From: Rhodamnia argentea
Taxonomy: Eukaryota; Streptophyta; Magnoliopsida; Myrtales; Myrtaceae
Assembly: GCF_020921035.1 (NCBI RefSeq)
Contig: NC_063157.1
Span: 21,779,015-21,843,014 of the forward strand
Length of the DNA stretch: 64,000 bases
Reading direction: 5' to 3'
Made by a program: the position numbers and the translations under genes. Positions 36,901-48,760 of this stretch are shown here, in pieces. The notes beneath the pieces are model-generated. The model saw nothing but the letters and a program-made list of their open reading frames with translations, was not told the DNA's origin and did no database searches. The stretch's first letter is position 1. Every line of letters starts with the position of its first letter.

Positions 36901-39900
36901 GATATAAAAGAAATTGTAACATAAGAGCAAAGTGCGACATAACACGATCCAAAGATTGAACACTAAATTAAGCTGACATGACTGGCAATAGAGCCAGCGC
37001 AGAAAAGAACATCTATAAGTGGGAATCAATAAGCATTTTAGAACCACAATAAGTAGACCATAATAATAACTCCTACTGCCATAAACCTGAAGTCAACATG
37101 TCGAATATCACATCATTCAGGCAATCAAATCTGGCAGGGAATCTACCCAACAAAAAAAGCAGGGAAAACATAAATACACATTAACGCACTCTCTCCATGA
37201 CAATGCTCACTGTGAATCCAGGTTTATGTTCATTCTCATCTAATAATTCAAATCAAGCTTTTTTTTTCGGCTTAGTAAACCATTGTAATTCGCATTAATC
37301 TATCCATTTCATTATCCACCCAGTAACCATCAGATCCACATGTATACCATCCATCCATTTATGTCACTTTTATCCTCATTTATTTAAGATTTAACTGTGA
37401 CACCATCAAGTCATAGTGATTCAAATATATGCCCTTCCTAGTCACGATAAAGCCCAATTACTGGGGACCATGTTTAAGGAAGCTTCAATATTTTTCCATT
37501 TGCTTGTGCTTGGTTCATATGATGACGGCACCATCGACAATAATCTGCAATAGCCTCAATATTCTAGCACAATGAGCTAAGGGAAAGTCGTGATGCTGAT
37601 GAAAGAAGCCGTTTCATGCCTAGTTTCTTTAATTAAGGGGCTAAAAGGGTGCAGGTGGTCACCTGGCTGGGCGCCCAGTTCAATGACATGTAACTTTGAT
37701 GTAACCTGTCCAGCATTAATGGTTTTCGTTGCAAAGCTTATGAGTGTAGAAGGATTCTCATTTCCTGGGACCTGTTCAAACCAAATATGAGGATATATTA
37801 TGCACAGTACAATTAAATTTCCATGCCAAGTAATGAAAATCATGTATGGAGAAGAAATGTCTCACTTTGAATGAGGCGAATGCTGCAGCATGAGCTTCAA
37901 GAGCTTGACTACGCTGCTGATCCACAGAGAAAAGTTGCATGTTCCCCTTGACCAATTGTGGCCTCTACAAGCAAAGACAGCAAATATCCAAATGAGAGAT
38001 CATTGAGATAGATTAAAACATCTTATTCAGAACAAGTATACAAGGGCTAGAGCAAATTTATGAATCACATCCCCACTTAGTAGGATAGGCTTGGATTTTT
38101 AGTGTTGTATAACAGAGAGAATGAAATGAACTTAAGAATTAAGAACATATAAAGACTTCATTTGTCACATTTCAAAGAGCCTAAACTAGCCATATTAAGA
38201 CGAGGCCACACTGCCAAGGTCAACCAAGCACAAAAAAGATGAGGTTCTAACAAGTTGCTCGAAAGAAGAGCCTCAAGCAACGATGGTGATTTCTGATAAC
38301 CCCAAAAGGGAAGGGACACACTTTTCAGGGCATATAAGGTGGGACAGGATCAATAAATCAGGTATTTGAGTGCTTCAACACTAAAACATGACCAGTGCCA
38401 ATTCTATATACTGAAAAATAAAATGCTTTTTATCTCTCACATTAAGCTATTTTCATCAGAGACTAAGCCATCCGTTCCTCTCAAACAAATGTATGACATC
38501 ATGGACTAGAAAATTTTCATGTACCTCTGGGGAGCCTGGGGCGATGCCAATCAAAACCAGCCACTTCTCAGAAGTATCACATCGGTAGTTAATAATCTGA
38601 TTGTTCACCAGATTAGCTGTTCTCTCAAACATTTTCACAGGCTCAGAGTCACCTGCAGATGGACTGTGCTTGAGAACCAAATGAAAAGAAAATTCTAAAA
38701 ATAACAAATCAGCTACTAGCCTTGACAATAATCAACCATTGACAATCCCAAAAATCTGCAGAGCAAGGTAAGGTAAGTATGCTGACTTCACCTTCAATTG
38801 ACCAGTGATATACCGTGGTTTGTGTAACTAAACCCAACATTTTAGGAGTGATCCATTTCCAAAAGACAACCTATACCATAAGCAAGCAAAATTAGTGTAA
38901 CCAGAAAAGATTTTAGTCTCCAGAATACCAAATAAACAGACAGTAAAGTGAAACTTGGATGAGAGGTCAGGCAGAAATTTGGCATTCACCTGCTCTGGCA
39001 TTTGATGGGACTTCATTTTTGCTTTCATCTCAATGTTAAATATTTGCAAGTGATCTTGTGTGGTTCCCGGAAGTTGAGCTTCAAGAAACAATCACAATTT
39101 ATTAATAGGATCGTTTAGAAACGGAAGAAATACAAATAGGCATCAAAAGCCTGTGAAAGCTTCCCAAGTTCAATCATTTTATCATGCTAAAAGCTATATC
39201 AAAACTGTGACAGAACCAAAAAAAAAGGACGATGTCAAACGTTACATCACAAATTTACTGCCACAAAATTTTTTCATTAGGGAAATAAGCCTTTTGATGA
39301 AGCTCGACACTTGATTAACAGAGTCAAGAAAGAAATTGACTCAATAATTTCAACCTGTCACTTTTTACCTATCAAAGAAACAAGCTTCCATCTGTTATTT
39401 CAAATTCATAGCCCACACAACCCTGGTATTCCCACTAATAAGAGGAAGGGGGGAGCAGCTGTCTTCCAGCTTTTTGAAGAGTGATATTTTTCATGAGAAT
39501 ATTAGAACTTTTCTAAAATGCTTCAGCTTCCAAATAAGATATATCTTGAATGGCTTAGATCCATCTAACTAATTCTCTCTCCGGTGCTTTCTTTTTAAAA
39601 GAAGGTAATACTCATTCTATAATTGCGCTTATGCACTACATTTTCCTCCTGAGTATTAATAGTTAACAGCAAAGACTTTGCGGTAGAAAAATAAAGAACT
39701 GCACTAACAAGACTAAATATTTTGATAAGTGTATTGGTTGGTTTGGGCTGGACAAGATGGATAGCAAACTTTGTCTTATCATAGAATCCGTATATTATGC
39801 ATCTGATCCCACGGGTTAGACTGGTAAAAAACCAAAAATAATGGAACAAATTTCTAGATTGACAAATTCCAATAATATATACAAGATGTAGCATGAAAAC

Positions 39901-40564
39901 AAACTATGCAAAGATAACAATCCATTCAAGTAGGCAGATCATACCTTTAAGAGCAAGGATTCTAGAATTAGGGTTCATAAGAGCAGAGTCTGCAGTGATG
40001 GGCCTCCTCAGAGGTTGATTGGGCATGCTCATATCAATAATAACCACACTATTCTGGGGCGACGTCTCCCGAACACATATATACTTGTCCGACTCCATGG
40101 TGACATGGGTGAACGTGATGAATTGTGGATTGATGCCAATGCTCGGAAGCTGTAAACAAGAGCAGATGACACAGTTTAATAACCAATCCACAGCGAAATT
40201 GAAGTTCACACATTTGAACAGGATTGCAGCAAATTCAAGACCAATTACAGGGAAGCAGGATTACAAAACCACTTCATACAGATCTCAACCAAGACGACCC
40301 CTAACAGATCTAACAGAGTCCAAAACGGGACGAGACAAGTTAACGGAGATGAGCTAGAACGGGAGTTCTCAATTATCCATGCGCATCGACGGACATCCAA
40401 CTCAAAACCAACTCAGCACCAGAAACACGATCGGGCTAGCTCAATCTCCGACCCCAAAAATCCGAAACGAACGTAAACGATGGGAAGCTGAGGAGAGCGA
40501 GGAGGAACTCCGAACTGACCGTGAGAGCCTCCTTCATGGCGACCGGAGCGTTGGCCGCAGCCAT
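27996..40564 (-). CDS. CHC: Clathrin heavy chain, complete 30-exon gene
   Basis: Clathrin heavy chain forms the triskelion coat of endocytic and trans-Golgi vesicles. Exons in transcript order: 40520-40564, 39945-40149, 38990-39078, 38792-38870, 38525-38652, 37866-37964, 37663-37771, 36819-36898, 36507-36734, 36325-36390, 35162-35278, 34561-34758, 34286-34402, 34098-34157, 33872-33958, 33304-33387, 33083-33217, 32926-32988, 32734-32838, 32552-32664, 32166-32418, 31936-32072, 31575-31853, 30480-31482, 29750-30235, 29484-29654, 29220-29405, 28684-28806, 28325-28435, 27996-28154. All junctions are GT-AG and in phase; together they give 5115 nt, 1704 residues, one short of Arabidopsis CHC (1705 residues from memory). 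The start is [14 protein letters not shown]. The N-terminal seven-bladed propeller spans about 1-330, followed by the linker and alpha-helical leg with CHCR repeats (to about 1570), then the trimerisation region. The tail is Met/Gly/Pro-rich, ending PPMGSY as in plants. No stop or frameshift was seen. The 5' leader has a short GA run (about 40686-40700). Confidence 0.97.
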
Positions 40565-41235
40565 GGTGGCTCAGATTGGAGAGGGTCGAGAAAGCTCCAA
40601 AGGCAGCGAGATCTGGGAGGGAGGGCCCCCGACTGGTTGTTCAAGTCGCTGCGCAGATCTGATGCAGCGATGAAACCCTGAGGTAGAGAGAGAGAGAGAG
40701 ATCTGAGGTGGCGTCGATACAGAGAAGAGAGGAGGTTATGAAGGAGGATGTGAAGAAGAAGAAGAGTGATGGTTCGACAGTAAAAATGGAGAAGGAGAGG
40801 GATTATTTTAATGGCGGAATGGAGGAGGGATGGTGATGGTGCTGCCGAAGCTCACAGATCCCATCGAATGCAAAGCCTCGCTGTGAGAAATGAGAGAAAA
40901 TGGCACAATTAGAGAAAAAAAAACAAAGCTAATAAAGACCTGTGCGCTTGGCTCCGAGGGAGACTCCGGGTTTGGTAAATACCCGATCCGGCCCATTTTA
41001 AAGTATCCATTCGTCATGGACACTAAGATTTCATTAAAAAAATGAATAATTTAAAGAATATTTTTCTAAAAATAATCATCCGTATTATTTGAAATAATTA
41101 ATCCATAAAAATTATTTTCATTATTGAGAATACTTTATTTTTAAACATCTTAATGAACGGTGAAAACATTTTTTGTTCATTCACTTTTATAGGAAATACA
41201 AACAATCATTTTTAGTAAAGTTTTCCAAATTATTC
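40565..41235. other. Clathrin gene 5' leader and promoter region
   Basis: GA-rich leader next to the clathrin start, then AT-rich upstream DNA. I could not single out a TATA box. A GGCCCA word occurs at about 40989-40994. Confidence 0.5.
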
Positions 41236-41242
41236 ATTATGT

Positions 41243-41454
41243 CGCTAACAAATGGGGCTCCGTCCCACTGGTCACCCTTCTCACTTGAGAAGAGGGAGGT
41301 AGAGAGTTCGATTCCCCACCTTCTCAAAGAGTTGGGGACGGGGACGAATGAGTGAGGGAGTGGGGTTTCGCAACCTATACATGGCACAAAACGCACATAG
41401 TGTGGCTTGTATAATAGTGTAAGATAGGATAGAACTGGACAAAAAAAAAAAAAG
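41243..41454 (+). mobile_element. tRNA-derived SINE with target duplications
   Basis: A body of about 212 bases has an A-box-like region near 41252-41275 and a B-box-like GAGTTCGATTCCCC at about 41304-41317, the internal Pol III promoter of tRNA-derived SINEs. It ends in an A13 tail (41441-41453). It is flanked by an exact 7-base duplication ATTATGT (41236-41242 and 41455-41461). The inner CACTTGAGAAGAGGGAGGTA part resembles a degenerate tRNA anticodon/variable region. It does not fold as a functional tRNA. The family is not identified. Confidence 0.75.
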
Positions 41455-41461
41455 ATTATGT

Positions 41462-42605
41462 TTGGTAGTTAGGATAAAAATCAAGATATGATAAAGTATA
41501 TCATATTCCGTGTTTGTTCTTGCACAAAATAAGATAAAGTTGGATAAGAGAGATATAACCCGAATAAAAATATAAAATGCGAGGTGGGATAAAGGTGGAG
41601 ATGATTTATTATACCTATGGCATAAAAGTTAATAACAAACTTCTTAAATTAAAAAATTAAAAAATAAGCAAATAAAAAATCATATTTGGAGTCTAATACA
41701 AAAAGGAAAGTTCAAAATAATAATTTATTTATTCCCATTTTTATTTGTATGTTCAAATTTCTTTTTATTTTATAATGCAAATTTAGTGTATATATATATA
41801 TATATATATAATCTTTTCTATTGCACATTTGAAGTGTATTAATATAGTGTAGTATTTAATGAATATTCATTAAAAGTCCGACACTAAATGAGCAAATTGA
41901 ATTGAATAAGAAGAACCCCGATACTAAATGAGTTTAGATGAACAAATTCAAGCTCGAAATGAAATTTTCTTAGTCACCCCATCTCCTTATTGTCTTTATC
42001 ATTGGTTCATGTTAGAATTTCAGAACTCCTCTGTAATTTTCTATTCACTCCACTAAAGCGACAAGAGAGTTGAAACTCCCTCTCTTTTATAGCTCTCTGC
42101 TTCACGTCAAAAGTCTACGAAAGTAGCAAAAGAGTCAAAACCTCGCTTTTCAACTCCATGGTGGTTCATCTTGAAGATTTTAGAAAGTGTACCGATATTC
42201 ATGTTCTTGCAGAGACCCGTGTTGTCAATTTTCAACGTGGGCGGACTACACTAAATTCATTATTCTTCAAATTATTTGAATCAAGATAACATCCATACCA
42301 AACTCGTGTGTGCCGGTTTTCGGTTGAAGTACGTATTTGGTGTATGGGATTGCTCCCATGGCCATGCTTTTGAAGTCATCATTTCATTGTTGATTGGTGA
42401 TTTGCTTGGAAAGAGCCGGTTCTCTCGTTACATATCTTAGTACTCTCGCCTCATCAACCTAAGCTTAGTCGTAATTCGGTCTCATATTCTATATGGAGAA
42501 CGATGTTGTCACATGAAGAGCCGTTTGGTGGAGATGAAGTTGTCGAACATTCCCATTATGACTATTTGAAGGAGAAAAAGGAGAAGACAAGGAAGATGGA
42601 TCGGG
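41462..42605. other. AT-rich intergenic
   Basis: No gene recognised. A (TA)n run lies at about 41789-41811. The 42000-42600 part is of mixed composition and might be degraded retroelement sequence, but I could not place it. Confidence 0.5.
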
Positions 42606-44430
42606 ATGTCAGAGCCGTGACGTCCTAGGCTCGTCACGTACACTAGCAATTAATAAAAATTAATTTAAATAAATGCGCAGATAGATTACCAAAACACATC
42701 ACTTATTCATCTAGGGCCGACAAATGTCGGGTTCGTTTTACATAGAACCCGGGAGACATATTGGGAGGCATCAAAAAGTAGCATGTCGCCTTACCCGGTA
42801 CAAAAAGAAACAATAGCTAGAGCAATTGTTTTCCCAAAAACTCCCACAAACAAATCCAACTCCCTATCTATCTCAACAATCGACTTATGCCGCACAACAT
42901 CATCCAACTATACTACCGTATCTACCGGGGCCTCCTAGGGTGCTACATAGTCGAACGACAAGGGGCCCATGAACCCCGGGCCGTCCTCTAGGCGGCCGTA
43001 TATAGCGACAAAATGGTGGGGGACTTCCCCCACATCCACGCCCCCATTGACCTACAAGGCGACAAGAACTAGCACGAACTCTAGCCCGAGCAGCCTCGAG
43101 ATCATCAAAGGCGCCATACACTAGTGCGGGTGTGAGGATACTCCATATGAAATTGTCAGAAGACTAGCTATCACTTACCTAAAAGAAATGTTAACAACAA
43201 CGGAGTGAGGTAAACTCGGTGAGTCGAAATCCCTAACACACCGACTAATTCAACCAATACAAGAATAAGGTAATAGTACAGTTGGTACATAACAAGTTTT
43301 ACACTAAACTATTCTCGGTATTCGACCCAATCAAAACATTCACAGCAACATACGGATCCATTTGTCGATGAATGCAAGCGTGATCTCACATACAAATGAA
43401 TTATACTCAACATTATCGATTTCGTTGAATCATTACAATTGGAATACGTAAACAATGTATCGTACCACTTCGGAGACCGGCCTAGTCACACAGCGGGGCC
43501 ACCCGGTCATATAACGGGGTCTTTCCATACACTTCATGGGGTATCTAGTTAGGCTCAAGGCCCATTCCCACGAGCCATAGTCGGCCCAATCACACTTTTC
43601 ATAAAATCATATCACATTTATTTTCATTATCGATGCGTGAAGTATGCCATGACGTACTATGTCCTCATATAAATGACTTGTTTATAGTATTCACATGGAG
43701 ACCCTCTGACCACCACGAGGCTAGCTTTCCATACTACCGAATAGTTATGCTAAGATAGGTAGATCTAGCTTCGATAAGTGTTACATACACGTATATCGGG
43801 AGTGGTCAAGTCTCGCCTTACCTATGCGTCACCAATACTAGTCGGGGCCTTAGTACTTGAAGGTTTTTCCTCTCGTTCCCACTTTCTCACCCCCCCTCTC
43901 AACCCTACGATTTTGTACCATATTAAACTCATCGCCCCACGTCCATGCGAGCCCCTCCTTCGCCTTTTTTCCCCCCGACCTCATTTTTCCTCACCGACCA
44001 AGCGGCCTACCCACTTCCTCGACTAACAGCCGCCATGCCTCCTCCACCCCGACTTACATCTATGAACACAGAGCGAAGAGGGCGCAGTTCCTTTGAGCCC
44101 CAAAGCCGGTACAGCCCCAATTCCTCTTCATTTCCCCCACAGTTCACGTGACTAAGTATAAACCGCAGTTGTCAACTACAAACCTTAGCGCAGTAGCTCC
44201 AACAATCGGTAGCACCTACTCACGGTCTTGATATCACCCTTCCGCCCGACGTTGCACATACCACTAACTCACCCACGGGATTTCCGTGACTCAACTCACG
44301 TGGTATCTCGCTCACGACCTCCATTAGATATGCACGGTTCCATTTTCCATGTCCAACCACTTGCTACCCATAACCGAGACTAACCAGCCATTTATTAAAA
44401 TAATTGACACATGTCAATGAATTGTGTGCC
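42606..44430. repeat. Probable degraded LTR-like tract
   Basis: It begins near GTGACGTCCTAGGCTCGTCACG, then holds an A-rich stretch with 'aaaacacat' wording and the phrase GGAGTGAGGTAAACTCGGTGAG (written here in part; about 43202-43223). The 3.5-kb LTR-like insertion at 53.4-56.9 kb has the comparable phrase GGGGTGAGATATAAATCTCG near 53784. The similar order suggests a related, highly diverged long LTR (chromovirus Tekay/Del-like LTRs have this look). Ends and target duplications are not resolved, and there is no coding content. Confidence 0.35.
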
Positions 44431-44528
44431 TATGTAATTCCAATTTTTCATACAACTAGCTTCTTGCCTAACTCATAAAAATAATAGGGTACTCTATGAA
44501 TTAAGAATTTACCCAAATTCTCAGCTCA

Positions 44529-44822
44529 CCGTGTTCTTGAGACTATTTGGATTTGTCATTTACTTAATGAGCTCAAAGTCCCACTTTTTAATCCTCTCAC
44601 TGTTTGTTGTGACAATATGTCCATCACATATCTTGCTCTGGCCTTGTATTTCATGTTCGCACCAAACGCATTGAATTGTATTTTCAGTTTGTTTGAGATC
44701 GGTTTGCATCCGGTGGTTTACGTGTTCGTTATGTGCCTACCGCGGATCGGTTAGCAGATATATTCACTAAGAGGCTACCTAATCTACGTCATGCACTATT
44801 AAGGATGAGTATTAACGTGTAA
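44529..44822 (+). pseudogene. Ty1/copia RNase H C-terminal fragment
   Basis: Frame one reads ETIWICHLLNELKVPLFNP and then CDNMSITYLA, matching the copia RNase H region before and at the catalytic CDN. After a frameshift, frame two (44697-44822) reads DRFASGGLRVRYVPTADRLA and continues DIFTKRLPN to a stop, the usual end of copia polyproteins. The rest of the element (gag, integrase, reverse transcriptase) is missing to the left. An LTR follows immediately, as expected. Confidence 0.8.
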
Positions 44823-44828
44823 TTTTTA

Positions 44829-45132
44829 TGTAGAGTGAGGTATTTCTGCAATTATATTTTATATGTATCCTTATTGCAATTAGTAACTCCTATAAATACA
44901 CATTATACAACCTTAGTTGGGGTTGAACCATCATAAACACTTTGTTGTTATTTTCTCTCCGATTTTGAACATCAACAAGGAGTGAAGTGCTCATTTTCGG
45001 AAATCACCTTTAATGCTCTGCTGAAGGACGTACTCCCGGCAAAGAAGGGCACACCAACGAACACTCGACTCGAAGGTGTTCGAACTTCAATGTCGAGTGT
45101 GCTCGGATGAGAATACCATTTTTTTTCCAACA
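44829..45132 (+). repeat. 3' LTR of the truncated copia element
   Basis: It starts TGTAGAGTG seven bases after the RNase H stop and ends in CCAACA (TG...CA ends), about 304 bases long. It contains TATAAATA at about 44891-44898 as a likely promoter. No matching 5' LTR occurs in the window, so the element is 5'-truncated or rearranged. Extent is judged from end motifs only. Confidence 0.6.
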
Positions 45133-45750
45133 ATATGGGTTATTCAAATCATATGATTTGATTAGTAACTACGTAAACACGTACACACTTGCTCCCGAAA
45201 TTAATAAGTTACGTAGATTACCCCATCTGAAGTGAGGTTAAGCGTTAGGTAACACTTAACAATGGTTTTAGTCATTTTTTTTTCTCGACATCAATAACGT
45301 TTATTACATGGTTCATGAAGCCGAGAAAATCTTGTAGTAGTTATTCTGGTAAAGAAAAATGAGCTAGTTCTTTTTAGGTAATACTTAATGGCTATGCAGA
45401 CGGGAAAATTAATGTGGGTAATTTGCAATTTGTGAAATTTTGGGCATTATTGCACAAGGGTGCCATAGTTCAAGTTAAAGAGCAATTGTACAATGATGTT
45501 GTCCCTCGTAGGGCTTCCCCGTGCAAAGTGTGTTTCTTGAAAAGACAAATGAAAAATGGAAATTCAAAAATCGAAGAATCAGAAAGAAAAGGTTTCTAAT
45601 GCAATTTTTGAGAATACATCCCAAAAATCTAATGGGCTTTTTTTTCGAAAATGGGTCCCAAATTTTTTTTTTATGAAATTAGGGTAATTTTTTTTTATTT
45701 AACCAATTCGGGGCCCGCGCGGCAATAGGCACTTGATATCGGGCAATCTA
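45133..45750. other. Intergenic, AT-rich
   Basis: No gene recognised; a small frame at 45414-45599 (+) has no known content. Right of 45750 begins sequence duplicated at about 49900. Confidence 0.5.
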
Positions 45751-45751
45751 T

Positions 45752-46298
45752 ATATTCCACATGAATCACGTTAGGTCGGTGATGCGTGTTGGACAGAGTG
45801 TAAAATCACGGTTATTAGAGTGAAGTTCACAATATTCTAATTCTGAGTGGTGATTGAGAAACCAAACTTTAACACTTGGCCTATATTATAATGTTATCAA
45901 TTAAAGTAGATTATACCAATGCTAGTACGAATGTTGGAACCTGATTTTGTCACTTTACTTCCCTTTCGGGCAAATGTAGAGAATTGCATGAAAATCATGC
46001 ATCCAAAATCGGTATCGTAAGTGCAATGTTGCGGATGCTTTGAGAAGGGCATTGATTTTCTGTTCTTTGTAATGTAATAGGAGGGTAAAGAGGCGCATCT
46101 GAATTTGATTCCTATCCCGAAGTTAATGCTTATAAAATGGTGGCGGTTGTATCCATGATAGCGAGGTAAATTCGAGGCCAACGTTGTTTTGCCTTGCTTT
46201 GTCCTATCCATCTATCCATATATTTTCCTAAGTTTGTAAGCTCTTTGAGACAACCTCTGATCATTGGGCTTTTCGGTGTCGACATTTCAAGTTCAACC
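45752..46298 (+). repeat. Duplicated upstream region of DUF4220 copy 1
   Basis: It is collinear with about 49903-50424. Shared phrases include ATATTCCACATGAATCAC, GATTAGAGTGAAGTTCA-like wording, GAGAAACCAAAC and ATCCTAAGTT-like wording just before the start codon. Both copies run directly into the DUF4220 start codon, so the duplicated block contained the promoter plus gene. Confidence 0.75.
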
Positions 46299-48760
46299 AT
46301 GGGATTTTCGTTGCTCCTCCGAAACACTTGTGAACTGTGGAAGGAGTGGGAGCTACAGTTGCTTATCCTCCTCGGCTTGTTCCTCGTGTTAACCCTTGTG
46401 CCTCGAGCCAAGCGGAGGAAATCCATATCTAGGAACCGAATTTAACTCCTGGTCTAGACGACATACCTATTGGCCGAGTCCGTTACAATCCTAAGGCTCA
46501 ATGTCCTCTCAAATTGCCACGGTTGTCCTTCCACCGGAAAGATGCAACATCAAACACAATCGACAACTTATTATCAATATACACACATATATATATGTGT
46601 GTGTATATGTATCTATCCATAAATATGATCTTTTTTTAATGGGCCCAGTTTTGGAAAGGTCGATTTTTTTTCACCCCTAACCTTAAACCTATATAAAATT
46701 TCCATAAAAAATAACATCGAGATACCTTGGATAAATAAGATTCATGGCATACTTTTTGCTATTGATAAGGAAAATTTTGAAGGACAAATAGATGCATTTG
46801 ATAGATATTGATTATCAATAAAAAAAAATTTTCATTTATTTCCATTTCCAAAAATTGAATAAGGAAGACTTAATTCGGAAAATCAATCAGAAATTTTGAA
46901 AATTTTCTTCAATAAAGTTATAACTAAACCCAAGACTAAAAGAATATTGATTAAAACATTAGAGTTTCTATAATTCATTAAAAATAATATGTACTATCTC
47001 CAACTAACAACTAAACCTAGCAAACTCACCTTAGTCATATACAACTCAAAAATATACAACTAGCTAAGCTCATACTCAAAACAATCTCTCTATCAACAAG
47101 CCTTGGTGATAACGGGAATGCTCTCGTTCTATTAGCCACTAACCGAGGGACCCGATAAAGTATTTAAGATGAATGGGATGGGTAACCACAACGTAGTAGG
47201 TAGCACATCTCTTCTAAGCAAATCAATCATCCACTATGCACTTGTACATAACAATATCAGAATTCACTTATCTCAAATGCAACATATAATGCACATACAA
47301 GATCAAAAGGAGTTATATCGCTTTAACATAATCATGTACATATCAAAACATTCCTTAAATCTATAATATCATAGCAAGCATCAATGGTCTAATCCATTAA
47401 TCAATCTCGTATCAAGTCAAACATCAATGATCCATTCCATTGACTACGATATTGTTTAATATCAAATCATGGTTACGACACAACGCCCATTGACAAGGTG
47501 ACCAAGATTCCCCTTTGCAAAGGTCTCCACCTATTATCGGCTAGTGGCTTGGCCCGGAATGATATGCTTATATCAGTATACATACCCAAAAATCACTAAC
47601 CGAGTTCACATTTATATTGAGCATCAAACAATCATCCTCCAATAGCGTAAACTCAGTCCACAATCGATCTCCTAAACCAAACAAATAACCTTTCACAAGA
47701 CAGCTCATCCGCCAAAAGTACTTTTTGTAAAACATTTCTCATATCATTTTAGAACTCATTCATAAATCAATTCACAAATCAATAGATAAATATAAACTTT
47801 CATGATACATTTCATAACACATTTCTAAAACTATTTACAAATAACCAAGGAATAGTAAATGCTCGATTTAGATTTTTATGCAATAAAAATGTCATTTCAT
47901 AACTCATAATTTATTCAATCCAAACGTTTTTGAAATATGAATTTACAAACTCAAAGAACAGATAGCACCATTCATCTAGAAATGCCTAAAACCAAACTAT
48001 GAATGTTACTCAAAACGTCGAATTCGCAATCCTATCAAATAAACATTGTCCAAATCGAGTAAAACACTACCTCGACTAAGAATCGACTAAACCAATTTTC
48101 TTTGCTAACAAAATGACTTCTACAGGCTAACAAACTCTTATCCGAAGTGGATATTCCAAGTTATCATCAACGCAAAGCTTGAGTGCGAAGCTTCAAAAGT
48201 ACTGAAATCCGGAATGAATTTCTGTCAAGTCCTACTGCTTCACAATGCCCGAAGCTATCGGTTACATATATATACACAGCTCGACAACTCGTCAATTGAA
48301 CCTCATAGTTGAATTCACATAACTTTGAATATACGGCCTAACTCCAAAAATTACTCCTATTAAACGAGCAAGTGGCCCGAACATATACCCAAGTCCGAAA
48401 AAAGTAGTTAATCTGGCTTGTCGGATATCCGAAATGAGAATTTCCGTATCTTTTTCCCTTTCTTTCCTTCATTCGTTCTTTCTTTCCTTTTCTTCATTTA
48501 AGCACAAAGCTCTCTCCCACTCTTTTATACTCACGGTCACCGAGGTAATGGCATTTTTTTCGGTTAAATTTTTTACTTTTCCATTTCACTATTTGACTTT
48601 TTGACCAATCAAATGATCAAATATTACACTTTCAATCTAAAGAGTCGGATCACAGCATTGCAGGCACTATTACTTCTCCTCCCCTTGGGCGGGCTCGACA
48701 TAATCATTGTGTTTGCCCTAGCAGACGGTGAGCTATGGCCGAGGCGATTGATGCTAGATA
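46299..48760 (+). pseudogene. DUF4220/DUF594 family pseudogene, copy 1 (split and truncated)
   Basis: The ATG at 46299 opens MGFSLLLRNTCELWKEWELQ and a hydrophobic LLILLGLFLVLTLV segment, the N-terminus of plant DUF4220 membrane proteins. Similarity to copy 2 continues to about 46560 with frame breaks. It stops at an insertion and resumes at about 48645, where SRITALQALLLLLPLGGLD-type wording followed by FALADGELWPRRL matches the conserved LLLHLGGPDTITAY...LEDNELWLRHL region of the family. It ends near 48760 against hAT-like sequence. Everything C-terminal is missing. No functional product is possible. Confidence 0.75.
46565..48640. mobile_element. Insertion of about 2.1 kb inside DUF4220 copy 1
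   Basis: The two flanks (46299-46560 and 48645-48760) align to adjacent segments of the intact-length copy at 50.4 kb, so this stretch is extra. It opens with an ATACACACATATATATATGT palindrome-like microsatellite (46577-46611). It includes GGGTAACCACAACG wording (about 47179) recalling the LTR-like tracts elsewhere. No coding frame is recognisable. Element type and exact ends are not resolved. Confidence 0.5.

Noticed and set aside
41250-41330. Possible tRNA gene
   Set aside because: A B-box is present, but the cloverleaf is not supported and the sequence continues to an A tail with target duplications, which fits a SINE.
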